Made by a program: the position numbers and the translations under genes. From the NCBI RefSeq assembly GCF_019399895.1, contig NC_091866.1, forward strand, positions 9,417,308 through 9,481,307: DNA of 64,000 bases, in the 5' to 3' direction. Shown piece by piece: positions 24,345 through 37,260 of the stretch. Each line of letters opens with the position of its first letter. Within the stretch, counting starts at the first letter, position 1. The DNA comes from Cardiocondyla obscurior. Taxonomy: Eukaryota > Arthropoda > Insecta > Hymenoptera > Formicidae. The notes under the pieces are model-generated. The model searched no databases and was not told the DNA's origin. It saw only the letters and a program-made list of their open reading frames with translations.

Positions 24345-27300
24345 AGCAGAAGGCATTCAGATTGAAGAGCGCTCGATGACTCTCGAGATTTGTATTGCCA
24401 TTAATAACGAGGCGGGGGTGAGCTACATTTCGTCCCCCCTTGTCGCACGCCCCGACGTTTGCGTTGCAGACACCGCGTGCATCCACACACACGTTGGGAT
24501 ATTTGTTCCGACGGTACCGCGAAAATATCGTGCTTTTTGGCGAGGCTGCGGAGGTGGTCGTAGCAAAATTTCGCTGTTTTCGTACCGTTCAACGTCGAGG
24601 TCCGTGCTCAGTGAATTTGTAGAATGTAGAACGTTGCCGACGATGTCATCGGTACATTTTCCGGCCGTCTTTTCATTGTCGACTCGCAGCCTCGCCATCC
24701 AGCCGACACTCACCCGCAAATATAATTACTGCCGTTTAAGCCGCTTCCATTGTGTGCGGAACGCTTGACTTACCCGACGTCGCGCACAACCGCCGTAGGA
24801 TGCACGGAGGAAACACGATGACGGCTAGGGGTTGCGACGGTGGTGAAACGAAGTTTCGGCAGGAGAGCGAGGGGAGACATTTCTCGTTTCTGGGCACTCC
24901 TAGCCACGTGTATTGTTCGCCGGAGTTGAAATCGATGCCGTCATGGACGTACAGTCGATTCTCACGTCGGTCTCCATGGCACCAATCAACTGAGAGACGC
25001 ATTCGTTTCTCCTTCCCTTCATCTAAAAAAAAAAAGAAAAAGCTGATTAGAGTCGCTGATCTCCGAACTGTTTTTGATTTCTAATTTAAATAGTTGTAAA
25101 AGTTCCAGTTTTTTAACAGAAATGTAACAAATGTGACAAAAGCGATTCCAAAATCAATTGACATCAAGATGCGTTTAAAAGCGTTATGGAGTTCTCCATT
25201 AAACCGATAGCATGGATTTCTTCTTAGACTCTAAATTGTTTCTGCGGAAAACCACAGCCGTCATTTCGCACGTTCCCTGGTTACACCGTTCGCGCATATC
25301 TCTCTGCTCCCCATTTTTAACGCATGCGTGAACATCGTATGTCATTTCGCAGGCTGGACACGGAACAATGCGATACCTAAAGGGCGGAAGAAGCGCGACG
25401 TCATACCGACAGTAAAATTATGTCATTATCGCTATCGTTGAAAGCTTTGACAACGTAGAAATGTCATTAATTTCTCATCGGATATTTTGCGGCAAGCGCT
25501 TTCAATTCACTCATTTATCTCGCGTGCATTGTCATAAAAAGTATTCGAACACGTAGAAACTGTGCGCACGGAATAATTTTGATATAAACATTCGCTCTAA
25601 AGCTGCAAATTTAGTCTTTTTTTTTAGAAAAGTAAAAAAAAAGTTTTTAGCTTTAACGATCAATCTTTATAAACCTAAGTTATTAAATAAACTCGGGAAA
25701 AGTTTTCTCGCTTCATATTTTGGCAGGGTTTCATTTACTGACTGTCAGAGATTAGGCCAAAAAAAAAAAAAAACTCTTTTCGCGAAGAGAAAACTCAGAG
25801 TCGTTGTCTCTGCCGTCAGTCATTGTAGGGGTTGGCTTGAAGGGGGTGAAGCCAGGCAACAGGAATGCAAGCATCTGTTTCTGTATCCAGGTTTCTCATC
25901 CGCCTTATTGCCATCACCATCCTTTTCCCGCCTAAGTTGCGCTCTCTTTCCCGCCTCCTTCTCCTTTCTCCACTGCTCTTTTATTTCGAAGCTGCGAAGT
26001 TGCAACCTTTGTTTCCTCAATGAAGAATAAAAAGCGACGGCCGTACCCGCGCCATTATATTATTAAAAGAACATTTAGAAAGAAATTATTATACACGCGA
26101 GTTTCCTCGTGAATGATTTTTTTCATCACATTATACTGTGCAAATTTCATACTTCGCAATAAAATTGTAAAAAAAAAGTTTCATTAGAAAAAATATAAAA
26201 TTTTACCTAGAAAGTTTTATCTGACAAATACTTTTGATTAATAGGATATGAAAAAATATTGTTTACATCATGCGTTTAATCTATTTCGGCGATTCAAGTC
26301 TTTGATTTGCTATTACATTGAGTGCTAGCGCTTACTTCGATTCGAAATCTTTCATAGTGCAAGCAGAGCGAAGAAATCAATTTTGATAAACAGAGGCGGA
26401 TCGGATATCGAAGTAACGTAACGCAGAGCCGAAATTCATTAATGAGTGCAGAGTCACGTTAACGCCGAGCATAATAGCGATAAAAGAGAAACGTGTGTGC
26501 GTCGCAATAGTAAACAGAATTGCATGAGAATAACAACATAATTACTCGCATATTCCTAATAGGATTTTGATTTCAATTTCGTCTAGAATCAATGAGGAAT
26601 GTTTGATTTAATCTACCGAGTACAATTACGCCGCGTAATTTAACGGCGTTTTACAATATAATATAAAGCAGCCGATTCGAAAGCACTCAGGCGGCGAGTA
26701 CTGGAGAGATTGACGAAATACGAGTTTAATAATTAATAGAATTGTGTCAATCCAATGCCACCGTTTCATATAATATTACGTTACGACGATTGATTAAACG
26801 AGATCAACAAAGTTACACGATATATTACGCTGTGGCATTTTATTATAAACGTTTTAGCATACTAGGCATAAATGGCTCCAAAATATAATTTATTTTAGTA
26901 TCTTTTTTTTTTTTTTTACAAACTTTTCTCAATATATTATTTTATAATAAATACACCCTATCAAAATATTTCCACCTGCATTATAAAACTTTTACGATAA
27001 TGTTTTAGTTATTTTCTGATTAGTCCCGCTTATCAAACTTACAAGCTTAAACTTTTTTTTTTTTTATCAGTATTCTATAATGCCTTACATCTATCTGCCT
27101 ACCATGTCGCTCTCGTTCTCCCTGTTTCTCTGACATTTGCACTCAGTAATAAACGCAAACAATATCGTTGCGGCACGAGAAGTTAGTTTACAAAATTGAA
27201 CAGATCCCTCCGGCGCTCACAAGTCGTTCGGGACGTTCTGATCGGTATATCGTCTGGGTGATCGGTCAGGTGAACGAAATGCTTGTATACAGTTACACAT

Positions 27301-27425
27301 AGGGACCCTAGGAAACGAGCTTACTGGTGCATTCTGGCTCTTTGGCGAAGGCAAGCGAAGGTTCCTCTCGCGCGCGTGCAACGGCTCCCGCGCGTTCGTT
27401 CGTCTGACGCTTAATACCGGTTTCA
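24345..27425. other. Gene-poor DNA upstream of the 27.5 kb promoter
   Basis: Mostly AT-rich, with poly-A/poly-T runs and a CpG-richer patch at 24.4-25.0 kb. No exon-like island could be supported. GC content and CpG rise sharply from about 27.2 kb into the promoter region. Confidence 0.55.
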
Positions 27426-27440
27426 CGGCTTGATAAGCCG
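27426..27440. promoter_or_regulatory. Inverted repeat holding a GATA-factor motif
   Basis: CGGCTT and AAGCCG flank GAT, making a 15-base inverted repeat that contains TGATAAG, a match to the WGATAR site of GATA factors. It lies about 115-130 bases upstream of the predicted start site at 27554. Binding is inference. Confidence 0.35.
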
Positions 27441-27523
27441 AAGCGTGTAATTTTGCAGCGGCTCCGGAGTCGGATAAGCACCAGGTTTTCTAGTTAAGTG
27501 GACCACAAAATTCGGGGAAGCCT

Positions 27524-27557
27524 ATATAAGGCTTTTCGAGGTAGACGACGATCAGTT
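27524..27557 (+). promoter_or_regulatory. TATA + initiator core promoter
   Basis: TATATAAGG starts at 27524 and an exact insect initiator TCAGTT lies at 27552-27557. This puts the TATA first base 30 bases upstream of the initiator A (27554), which is the canonical spacing. The surrounding kilobase is a CpG-rich island. No good DPE is seen at +28. This is the best core promoter seen in the gene-poor interval. Confidence 0.55.
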
Positions 27558-28075
27558 GAGCCGCGGTGCTCCGCAGTACAACGTCGGCATATACGAGCGA
27601 ATATATTCGTATTATCGTGGTTTCCGTTCGTTAAAGATCGCAGCGTCGAAACTTTCGGGCGCGCAAAAAACGTCGTCAGTGAACGCAGCACGCTGTCCGG
27701 TTCCGACGTACGCTTTATAACCAAAGATTATCTATCCAACGTATTTGTTATGACATATCGCGAAGACGGAAGCGCGCATTGTCGATGCATAGAGAGACGA
27801 GGAGCAAAAGAGTCGGGAGAGGAAGCGCGACAGAAACGCGCCTGGGTAAAGGCATTCCACCGATTCAGAGATGTAGACAGGAAGGATGTTCGTCAAGTGC
27901 CATCAACTTAACTTGTACCATGGCAGAGCGAGCACGTTTCTGGAGCTCCTTGGACGAAGAGAGCCAAGCCGGCATAATAAGCTTTGTGCACAGACTACCG
28001 GAGAGAGATCCCTCTCACCAGGAGGGCTGAAGAGCTAGCAGAAGCATCAGCGTCGGTAGCGACAACGCCGAGGAG
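27554..28075 (+). other. Predicted first exon of an unidentified transcript
   Basis: This is the sequence downstream of the core promoter. Possible 5' splice sites are TGG|GTAAAG at 27845/27846 and GCG|GTAATA at about 28075; neither is ideal. Several short upstream frames occur, including a 54-codon frame from the ATG at about 27750. I do not recognise a product. The transcript may be a 5' non-coding exon of a gene further downstream or a long non-coding RNA. Confidence 0.3.
27785..28030 (+). CDS. Candidate short ORF in the 27.5 kb transcript
   Basis: An ATG at 27785 opens 81 codons to the TGA at 28028-28030. A second in-frame ATG at 27919 has a near-perfect start context (ACCATGG) and would give 36 residues beginning MAERARFWSSLDEESQAG. 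Its composition is basic and Arg/Ser-rich at first, then more balanced. No family is recognised, and overlapping frames are also open because the island is stop-poor. It is offered only because of the promoter and the start context. Confidence 0.2.
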   Translation: MHRETRSKRVGRGSATETRLGKGIPPIQRCRQEGCSSSAINLTCTMAERARFWSSLDEESQAGIISFVHRLPERDPSHQEG

Positions 28076-31000
28076 CGGTAATAAAAGAAGCCTTTGCCTC
28101 CTTTTTCACGCTTCTGCTCGTACTCGTGCCTACGTACGAGCAGTCGAAAGATCGAGGGCTCTTCGGTCAGCTCAGCGCGCGCATCGTGGATCTTCCCGAC
28201 CGAGTTATTCAGCCCTACATCGCAATGCACGTCGTAAAAAAATAAAAAACAATATAAAAAAAAAAAATTGCGGGTAGTTAATTACGTATCTTGCCGTCCA
28301 CGACGTGTTTCGACGATTTTGAAGTCGACGATTTATTACGTTATAAAAAAGTATCGCATCGACCTTATTATCCACAAAAAAAAAAATTTGCTACTATAAT
28401 ATTTAGATTATTTTTTAAGACATTATTAATTTTTTTTTTTTTGGAGGATTACAGAAATTATATTACTGCAAAATCTTAACGTGTATTTTATTTGCCGAGC
28501 GCGTGAGAGGATTTAAAATATATTTGAACGAAATTGAGTACATTTCATTCGATTTAATTGCAGACTTTGCTTTTAATCGAGACGCGTAGTGATTTCCAAC
28601 TAAACTAAACGTTGTTAATTACCGTTCGATCGATAGTAGTAATGTATAATTAACCGATATAGTGAAATAAAAAAGAAATAGGTATATACACATAAGATCT
28701 GACGTAAGAGGTTATCATCCTTTGCTATCGATACGATGTTACGAGAATACTCTCCTTGCAATTTTCTGTGTTTTATATATGACATGCACGTTACGTATGA
28801 AGACGTGGTGAAATGATGTGGAGGATTCCGATATCCGATACACTTCTGGCTAATCGAATTTTTTTTACTCACGTGTATTTTTCACATGCCGCAGAAATCG
28901 CTTTGCCTACGTCGGATGTGCATTCGCTCGTACGTTCGCATAATTCTGCTTCGCATGATCGAGCTAAATATTACACGATGCATCATCTAAACCCGGATTA
29001 ATCGATTCGAGCGGACTTCGGTTGTGAATATCTGTCTACGGCAAGTTGGGGCTGTAAGTGGGTTAAAGGCACTGGTAGTTGTTTAGGGGATAAAGTGCAT
29101 AGTTTGCTTGCGCTTTGGAAACAACGGCAAGTGGTTCGCCTAACGAAGTGGATACGAGCCCTCGCGAAACGGGGCTAAGTACAAAGAAAAGGGCATAACC
29201 TGAGTAAATCATTACTAGCTCATGTACATCTTTTTACACTGTTAATTCTTTTTAATTAAAAATAATTTTTTTTTTTTTTAGAAAGTTATAATGCAAGAAA
29301 GATCGAAGCAATAACTATCGCGTCTGTCTGTAAAATGTCATCGAGAAACGTACGTTCACTAATTTGCGCGTTCATTAAATCGAGAGTTCATTACGTCTCG
29401 GCGTGCTACTGAAACCTACAACGAATTCAATGTTCGAGAGGATATATATCGTACCTATTCTCGCGTTTTATCTTTCGTGCTATCATTCCTACTTAATTCG
29501 ACAAAGCGCCGAATCGACGGGTAGCCGGACGCGGATCGTGTCGAGCAGCGGGACGGCTGAAGCACTCGTTGATTTTCCGTTTTCATATTCGATATGATCT
29601 GCCGCGGCATTGTATTCATTGAAAACGAGTCAACCGCACGTAAGATCAGGAGCCGGGCACCACGAACGAGAGTGGATCATGAAGGCTTCGGTTTGTTCGC
29701 GATGACGCCACGTCGGTGAAATAGTAGTGGTGACGGTGGGTAGGTCGTTGCGGTGGTTGGATGTATGGTTAGTTGGCAGGTAGGTAGGTTGGCTGGTTGG
29801 CTGGATGGTTTCCCACTCCAACTAATGAAAGGAGATTCGTAGCAGGGTCTGGAGGTTGCCCGTTCGCCCGAGGTTTAAAGTCGATGTGTCCTCTTCATCG
29901 TGAGTCACGATGGAGATGCGAAACAAGATGCGGAGGATAGGGTAAAGAGCAAGTTGCGGAATCATCCATATCTCTCGCGTTAGAATGTAAAAGGAGACTC
30001 AAGCTCGACATTTACGATTTTGATTTACATCCGGCTGCATTTGCATACGCGTAATTCATATTCATTAAATGGCCCCTCAAATAAGTATTGTAATTTTTAT
30101 GCGTACTGTAAAAATTTACAGATTTCAATATAATTAATTATACTTCGGCGAAATTATTTGAAAAAAAAAAAAATATATATATATAATAATTTTAACGTTT
30201 CAAGAATTTAATTACGATAAATATTAATGGATTAAAATCTTTATGAATAAATTTTCAAAAGAATTTTTCCGCGATATTGCCGCCCATGATGTGTTACAAA
30301 TATGTATAATGTAACTTTGAAGCTCAAAAATGTACCTCAGCAATATGCAAATTAATATCTCTATGGAATTTGCATTAGGGTGAATACTGAATTCACGAAA
30401 ACGCGAGGATTAAATATTTGTTAATGTATTAGATGTATATTATGAAATGAAAGTGATGCTTTTTTTACCAAACGAAAAATTAAAAAAAAATCGTATTTGT
30501 CCATAAGATTATATAATTCCAGTATTATATAATCAGATTAATAAAAATTTATTGTTATTTAATTGAGAGTTGATTTATTCTCCAACCATGTAGATTAATA
30601 CTTTTAATAGTTATTTTAATATCCAATAAAGAATGCGAAATGTAAAATTGTGAGGATCATAAAAAAAAAAACAATTAGTTAAAAAAAAAACTGCTATCGT
30701 ACTTCTTTTAGATTAAATAGCATCGATATCTTAAATAAATTGCACAACGATTATCTAAAAAGTACTCCTTTATATTTTTTTATTTCTAAATCTGTGTATC
30801 CAGATATGAACGTAAACGATGTTTTGTGTGTCGCTGATGTGTACACGACCTGACAAACAAAAGATCGAGCAACACCGTATTGCTGGGAAAATGAAAGCTA
30901 CAGACTCGAAAGTTTCGAGCGGAGAGGAGAGACGGGGTGAGAAGAAGAGCATCCGCGAGAAGTTAGTATCGTTGATTTGGAGACGACGCGTTCGCATCTG

Positions 31001-32380
31001 CCGCGGCGGTTGAGGATGGATGGAACGGAATGCAGATCGTCGAGAGGGATGCGGATGGACGAGCGGTTGGACAGATAGTCGGGCGCATCGTTGAAGGGTT
31101 GCACGGAGTGAAAAGGGATGCTGGCGGATCCCGATGGCGTTGCACCAACGAGAGCTGCAACCCCATAGGCGACTATGCGCACCAGACGGCTATCAGGGTG
31201 CAACGAGAGTGGTGGCAGAAGGCGGAGCGACGTCGATAGGAGGGTTACTACCGGTCGTCCTCGCGATGCTCTTGATGGAGGGTTGGATCGGCGCGAGATT
31301 CCATGCGCGTGGAGGTGCAAGCATCGCGTACGGGCCACACGCACGATTTTTATGCTTTTGCGTTCGGTACTTCTTCCTCTCCCCCCGGTGTATCTCAAGT
31401 TTCGCGAAATTAACATCGCGAATCTTGGCTGCCCCTCGATCCCGCGTGATTTCGGCGGGAATTGCTAATTGTCACGATTTTTAATTAAAAATTGTTTCGC
31501 AAGATACTTCCCACCCGCTGCGGTAGGACGAGACTGACTATGAAAAATACTTTGAAAATTTTCAAGAGAAATCGCAAATCATTCTTAAACTCGTTGCTCT
31601 GCCGCTGCTTCTTGTAAATTTAATTTATCTCCTTCCCCATTTTTTTTTTTACTATTTTTATAATGTCGTACTAAATTATTTTTTTTTTTTTAATAATAAA
31701 CTACGATTTTATCAATGTAATTTTTTTTATGGCTGCATCGTGCACGCGGAACTTGATCTCATTAACTATTATAAAACCAAGAAATATTTTATAATTACAC
31801 GTTTTATTTACGTTCATTATTGCGTCATTGAATAATCATGCCTTCGAATAGATGAGTACGCAGTATTGAAGTGGCTTTTGAATGCATTAATGAGAGAAGA
31901 GGGTGTGCGTAATTTACTGACGAAGAGAACAGGTAAAGAGGGAGAACAAAGGGGAGACCTGTAATAGGCAACAGGCATGCTACATACCCGATATATGCTG
32001 GGGTGTCTCGGCGCAATTTAATTTGTCGTTTAAGTGCACATATTACATTGTGGTGCTCATTGCAACGCGACAGTTAATGTCGCAATGTTTCGATATGTTT
32101 TGTTAACACACTGAAACTTAACGATCAATTTTCTCATAACGGAAAACGCATTGTTGCTGCTAATTATTGTATATAAATAATAGCGTATTAATGCATTTAT
32201 TACAAACGTGTAATAAAATAATTAAATACATCCGGATAAAGAAGAAAACTGACGCGAATATTGAATCGCTAACGGTGCATTTGAAACATACTTAGGTACA
32301 TATATTTCTCTCTCCATAAATGTACATGTGTCAGTTATTCGTTCACGGTGGGATCTCGCGCAATTTATAATTATTGCACG
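28076..32380. other. Gene-poor DNA with a CpG island at 30.9-31.4 kb
   Basis: Contains the G/T-rich tract at 29728-29812, AT-rich DNA at 30.0-30.8 kb, and a CpG island at 30.9-31.4 kb whose frames are open on both strands without a recognisable protein. A GTAAGT at about 29051 has no exon-like sequence before it. Confidence 0.5.
29728..29812 (+). repeat. G/T-rich imperfect GGTT/GGTA repeat
   Basis: About 85 bases dominated by GG pairs in GGTT, GGTA and GGCT steps. The density of GG doublets would allow a two-tier G-quadruplex on the + strand (inference). It is simple-sequence DNA. Confidence 0.6.
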
Positions 32381-32548
32381 ATGGACTTGTTCTTCGCAAA
32401 CGGCGCGTACTCGATAAACACGTGTAGAGTTGCCGATCTAGAAAAAATCCGATTCGACGCGAATAAGTTTCGTCAACTGTGGACAATCGGACAGAAAGTG
32501 ATATTTGAAATATCGCCTCCTAGACGTACCAAATTGAATACAGCTTAA
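32381..32548 (+). CDS. Candidate small ORF of 55 residues
   Basis: An ATG at 32381 in a good context (GCACGATGG) opens 55 codons to the TAA at 32546-32548. The predicted peptide begins MDLFFANGAYSINTCRVADL and is mixed in composition, with a basic end (SPPRRTKLNTA). No signal peptide, domain or family is recognised. A poly-A run follows about 80 bases downstream. It is most likely a chance ORF, kept because of its start context and balanced composition. Confidence 0.15.
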   Translation: MDLFFANGAYSINTCRVADLEKIRFDANKFRQLWTIGQKVIFEISPPRRTKLNTA

Positions 32549-32631
32549 TACACGACACGTAACTGGGTAAAAGATGCTGGAGGTTCTTTTGTACGACGTA
32601 AAAAAATTGAGGGGAAAAAGTGTATCAAATT

Positions 32632-32656
32632 AAAAAAAAAAAAAAAAAAAAAAAAA
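32632..32656 (+). repeat. Poly-A run of 25
   Basis: An uninterrupted A tract. It could be a retroposed poly-A tail or simple slippage. No element body is recognised before it. Confidence 0.85.
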
Positions 32657-34023
32657 GTTGCCCGCGCAAAGGAACTAATTTCGGTTACCGGCATTTACGC
32701 GGTCGTGCAAAAATTTTAGCGTGCCGCAATCTCTTCGGGTTCGCGAGCGTGTCGGGACGTTGTCGTAGTCGGCGTTGACGTGGGCGTCGCGACGTCGCAT
32801 TTCTCCTCGGCAGTTTCATAACGCGGAAGAGAACCGCGGGATACGCTTCCGCCTGATGCGAATCGCGCTCCGCACGCGTTCCCGCGCGGAGTCAACCGCG
32901 ACGAGAGGAAAAAGGGAGAGAGAGCGAGCGAGAGGAGACTCGCATCATCCCCCCGGAGTGTGTACGCATGTAAATGACAGTGGGACGGGTGTGCGAGTCG
33001 GCAGCGGGTGATGATGAGCGCGAGTAAGAGAGATATGACAAAGAGAAACGGAGAAAGCACGCGGAGCGAAGGAGGGTGGCGGCAGCGAGATAGACAGCGG
33101 GAGAGCGAGACGGAGACGTGTTGTAGGCAGTAGTCGCGTTACTTCCGGCCGAGCGGGCGCTGCGCCTGGCAGCTGCGGAGTTTGCAGGAGGCTGGGGGGT
33201 TGTTGTTGCACATCCACGCGCCCCTTTTGCGTGCCCATCCGTCCACCGCCACCCCCCTTCCCGGTCTCCCTTCCACTCCCTCGCCCATTCGAGTCTCAGC
33301 CGCGGTCCCCGCGCTCGCCCGCCCGTTCTTTTTTATCGTACCGTATCGTCACATCGGTTCATTCTCTAATTCGATTAGTTTAAATGGCATTAAAACAATC
33401 CTGTTGCGAGTCCGCCTGACGCGCTCTTTCGAGCGCGAGCTAGCGTGCTCGCAGCTGTTCGCTTTCCTGACCGAAGTGTCCCTCGCGAGACGAATCTCTG
33501 GCTCCGCGCCCCGATTTTTAGTCCTGATTCCGTCCCGACGTTTGATACAAACCGCGTTCTGGCGAAAATCCAATAATTCATACATTATTGGTATAATCAC
33601 GTTTTCCATATATCGTATTCCTTGCTAATCCAACCATTTTATTATATATTTATATTAAATTTGAAAGTTCGATTCTCAATCTTGATCTAAATCAACGTAA
33701 ATGTAGGTTTGTGCCTAAAAAAGCGAAAGTAAAAGAAAAAATAAAAAAAAAAAGGATCGAAAATAGGTCTGTGCTAAAAGAATTCGGACGTATAATAATA
33801 TCCGCCCGGTCGTCCATCCTCGAACTGCCGAAAAAATATCAAGACGAAAAAAATAGAAGCGCGGCGGACCGACATATATCCTCCATCGCGTCAAAAGCAA
33901 TACGCAGCGTATCGCCGAATCGCCGGGTCAGAGGCCATTAGGTCCGTGAGTTATGAGACAAGTTCTAATACTCCAATAATCCGGCTGTCGATCGCTTAGC
34001 TCGCTCGCCGTGTACGCGAAACG

Positions 34024-34052
34024 GCGCGTGTGCGTGCGCAGGCACGCGCGCG
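34024..34052. repeat. Alternating purine/pyrimidine tract, Z-DNA prone
   Basis: Two blocks of strict alternation (17 and 11 bases) made mostly of GC and GT steps are separated by one break. The tract is also an imperfect inverted repeat (GCGTGC/GCACGC). Such sequences can adopt Z-DNA under torsion (established knowledge). Confidence 0.6.
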
Positions 34053-37000
34053 GAGAGCGCGACCCGAACTTTATTTGAGCCGATCAGCCGCACGCCCCCC
34101 GTCTCTTCCCCCTATCACGCTATTCGCCCCACGAATCTTTTCCCTTCTTGTCGGCCGTCGATTTTATCCCCGGGTATCCCTCCGAGCCGCCGCTCGGGGG
34201 TGGTTTCGTCGCCGCGAAAAACCTTCTCCCGACCCCGGCCTCCGCCAAGTCAGTGTGAAATTCGGCAGCCCTTATTAAAGCTCGCTACCACCCTCCTAAC
34301 GCCGATACCGCCGTCGTTTTCAGTGAACACGAACAACGGCCGGATCATTGGCCTACTCGCGACATTATCTCACCGGCTGGGCACGTTGGGCACACGTATT
34401 TTATTTAAATATACAAAATGTACTTTATGTAATATTTTTTTTTTAATAAAGATATAAAATATTTAATCATCGATATGAATTTTTTAATGGTACCCTTAAC
34501 AAAAAATTTTAGTTTATATTTTAAATGCATGCGTTATGAGGAACAGATATTTAACTTTCCAAGCACGCCTGATATAAGGCTTCTTCGTCATCGCTGTCGT
34601 TGCGTAGCCGAACTATTATCGAGTCGCTGACTCATTCCGTTCCGCATTCGCGGCATTCGTAAACCTCGACGAAGATGACCGAGTCGGGGTCGCGCGCGAG
34701 AGCTGCGTAACTAAATTTAAAATTTTTGCTTACTTCCAGGCTACTGCACACCCCTCGGACCCCCGTCATTACTCGCTGCAATCAGCGAGCCCCCTTATCC
34801 GCCCCCGTAGCGCGGCCCGCTTTTCCCTCTTGCGATTTCCCGCTGTCTTCCGCCGCCTTGCGCGACCGCCCGTAACCGGATTAACTGCAGCTATTTGATA
34901 AACGACCGATACAACGGCTAGGGAGACAATGGAACACATTCGAACACTTCGCACGAATTTTTCGGGCAAGGTACCTACATGAGAGAAACCCGCAGGTCTC
35001 TCGTTGATTTCGCGAATCAGCGCGTGCTGACAGCTGGAAGACTTGAGCAAACTTTCTATTGTTGGAAATGCGCGTGCCTCGGAAGCTAAGACCGCGTCTC
35101 GCCAAAAAATTGAACGGCACTTTTACGTTTCGCAACACAGCGCGCGGTTTCTGCAGGATCCCCGAAAATACGCGGACATATTTGAAGAGTGATTTTTATT
35201 ATTCTCAGCGTGCCAACTGTAAAATCGCGAGGACAATAAATAATTTCTCAATCGGCGCGTGTAACGTCAATTACAAATAACGTTTGAAAAATAAAACGTT
35301 GAAGCGTCGTGAAAATTATAATTATTTTAATTTGTGACATAACAGAGATAAATATAAAAAAAAAAAAAGATGCGTTTATATTCCGTTTTACATCGCCGCT
35401 GTGATTAAGCCGGTCGCGAAGGCTGATCGTAACGAATTTCTCTACCGAGCCGGGAAATCGTACAGGCGCTTCGTCATGCTCGATCGACGACCGTCACGGC
35501 GATTTCCTTCCGACGGACGATGTGGAGTATGCAGATCGACTTTTTCCGCGCGGCGGGTACATCGACGGCAAGGATTCATCGCGAAGAAGGGGAGATTTTC
35601 CTGCGAACGTTCACGATTACCATACGCGTACCGGGGATTTTTGCATTTATGCCCGGCCGTGTAACAAGCTCGCAAAATGCACTCTTCACGGTGCACGGTT
35701 ATTCTTCATTTTTGAAATACGAATATTACTTTCACGAGGACCGTATTCGATAATACCGCCAACAATTCATACGGCAATTTGCGCTTCTCATTTTGCACGC
35801 ATTTTAATCTAAAGAGCATTTCGTAGAATTGTTTTATCGTGGTCAGCGATCCCGATTTGCGTACAGTATCCTTCCATCGCCAGATCAGCCAGCGGCCATT
35901 CGACGTTTTTTTTTTTTTTTTCTCTCCCCTCCCTCCTCCCCCGTAATACGATTTATGGCGAGTGATATTATTACGTTCCATTTGTACGAAAATTATTAAT
36001 TTTTCCATGCTTTACGGCTTATTAACTAACAATTAGGCGAAAATATTTATCTGAATATGGAGATTGAAACGAAATGCGTTGGAAAAAGTGGTCAGTATCG
36101 GGAGAGCTTGCACATAATTTATTAATTCACATCGCGTAGCCCGCGGATATTTAAAAGAACAAAACATTTTTCATTAATATTTTTTTCGCATCGGTCTCTC
36201 AAATGAGTGGTTGATCAGAATGGTCCTATAATTCACGTGAGTAAAATGCAATTTTAGCATCATTATGATTAATTAGAGTCTTTACATAGCCTGCAGTAAA
36301 ATGAAGAAAATATATCCTACTACTGTTTGCGATCTTAGTATCTATCACATATTCGAAACCGCGTTTCGTATCCCTGGTGGTCCATGGTTTGGCACTTTAC
36401 CTCATAAAACTTCATCGTAGTTATCGAAAAAAAAAAAACGTTTTTACGAAATGCACGGGTCTCGCTCGAAAAGTTCGTCGAACGGAGAAACCGGAAAAGG
36501 AGAGCAAAGTCGAAGCACTCTCGGAACTGAGATGGGAAGACCGAGCGATCGCCAAATCGCTCTGATGGCGTAGAAAAGTTCGACTTTTTGTTCCGGCTAG
36601 ACTAGTTTTTGCGACCATAACTTCTCTATTGGTTATAGTTCAAAATGAAATATTAAAAAATCATGTTTTTTGACGAGATTAGAAACTGGCCACCTGCCTC
36701 GACAGCGCTAAGAAATGTAATTCACATTATATTAATAATAAAAAAAAAATGTTACATCTCGGTAATATTAGGATAAAAAATATTTAAAGCAACTGCTGTC
36801 AGCATTATGCAAATACTGCTACAATATCAATTTATTAGCGCCCGTAAGAAGATGCAGTACCCAAAATAATACATACATATATATTCGTTTTAATTTACGG
36901 AATGCAGTTAAACGGCGGTCGAAAGAAATAATTTCTTAGAAATTTTATTTGTTATTCTTGCGACTCGGACGGTACCGCAGGGAGAACAATTGCTGGCTAA

Positions 37001-37260
37001 TTCTTTAACCGTAATTACTGACGTAAAAAGAATAAGATTTAGCACACTTTTGTCTGGAAGACGCAAAAATGAGATATTGTCGCTTGAATCAGCGATGAAA
37101 CTTGGCGCATTTGCATTTACTGGCAAACAGGTCAGGCGGATACACTCTCGTGAGTATTCCATTGTTTGACGGTGTACGAAGGAAAGTTGGAAGCACCGAG
37201 ACTACGGATGCAAAGAATTTATGTTCTGTTTAGATAAAAACCCCGAAAAAATTACTCAAA

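Larger units (their letters stand above)
32549..37163. other. CpG island cluster and flanking AT-rich DNA, no recognised gene
   Basis: A 25-base poly-A run lies at 32632-32656. From 32.7 to 34.3 kb the DNA is strongly CpG-rich on both strands, ending in an alternating purine/pyrimidine tract at 34024-34052; it may hold promoters, but no TATA+Inr pair was found. Overlapping frames from 33.2 to 35.8 kb match nothing recognisable. From 36 to 37.1 kb the DNA is AT-rich. Confidence 0.5.
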
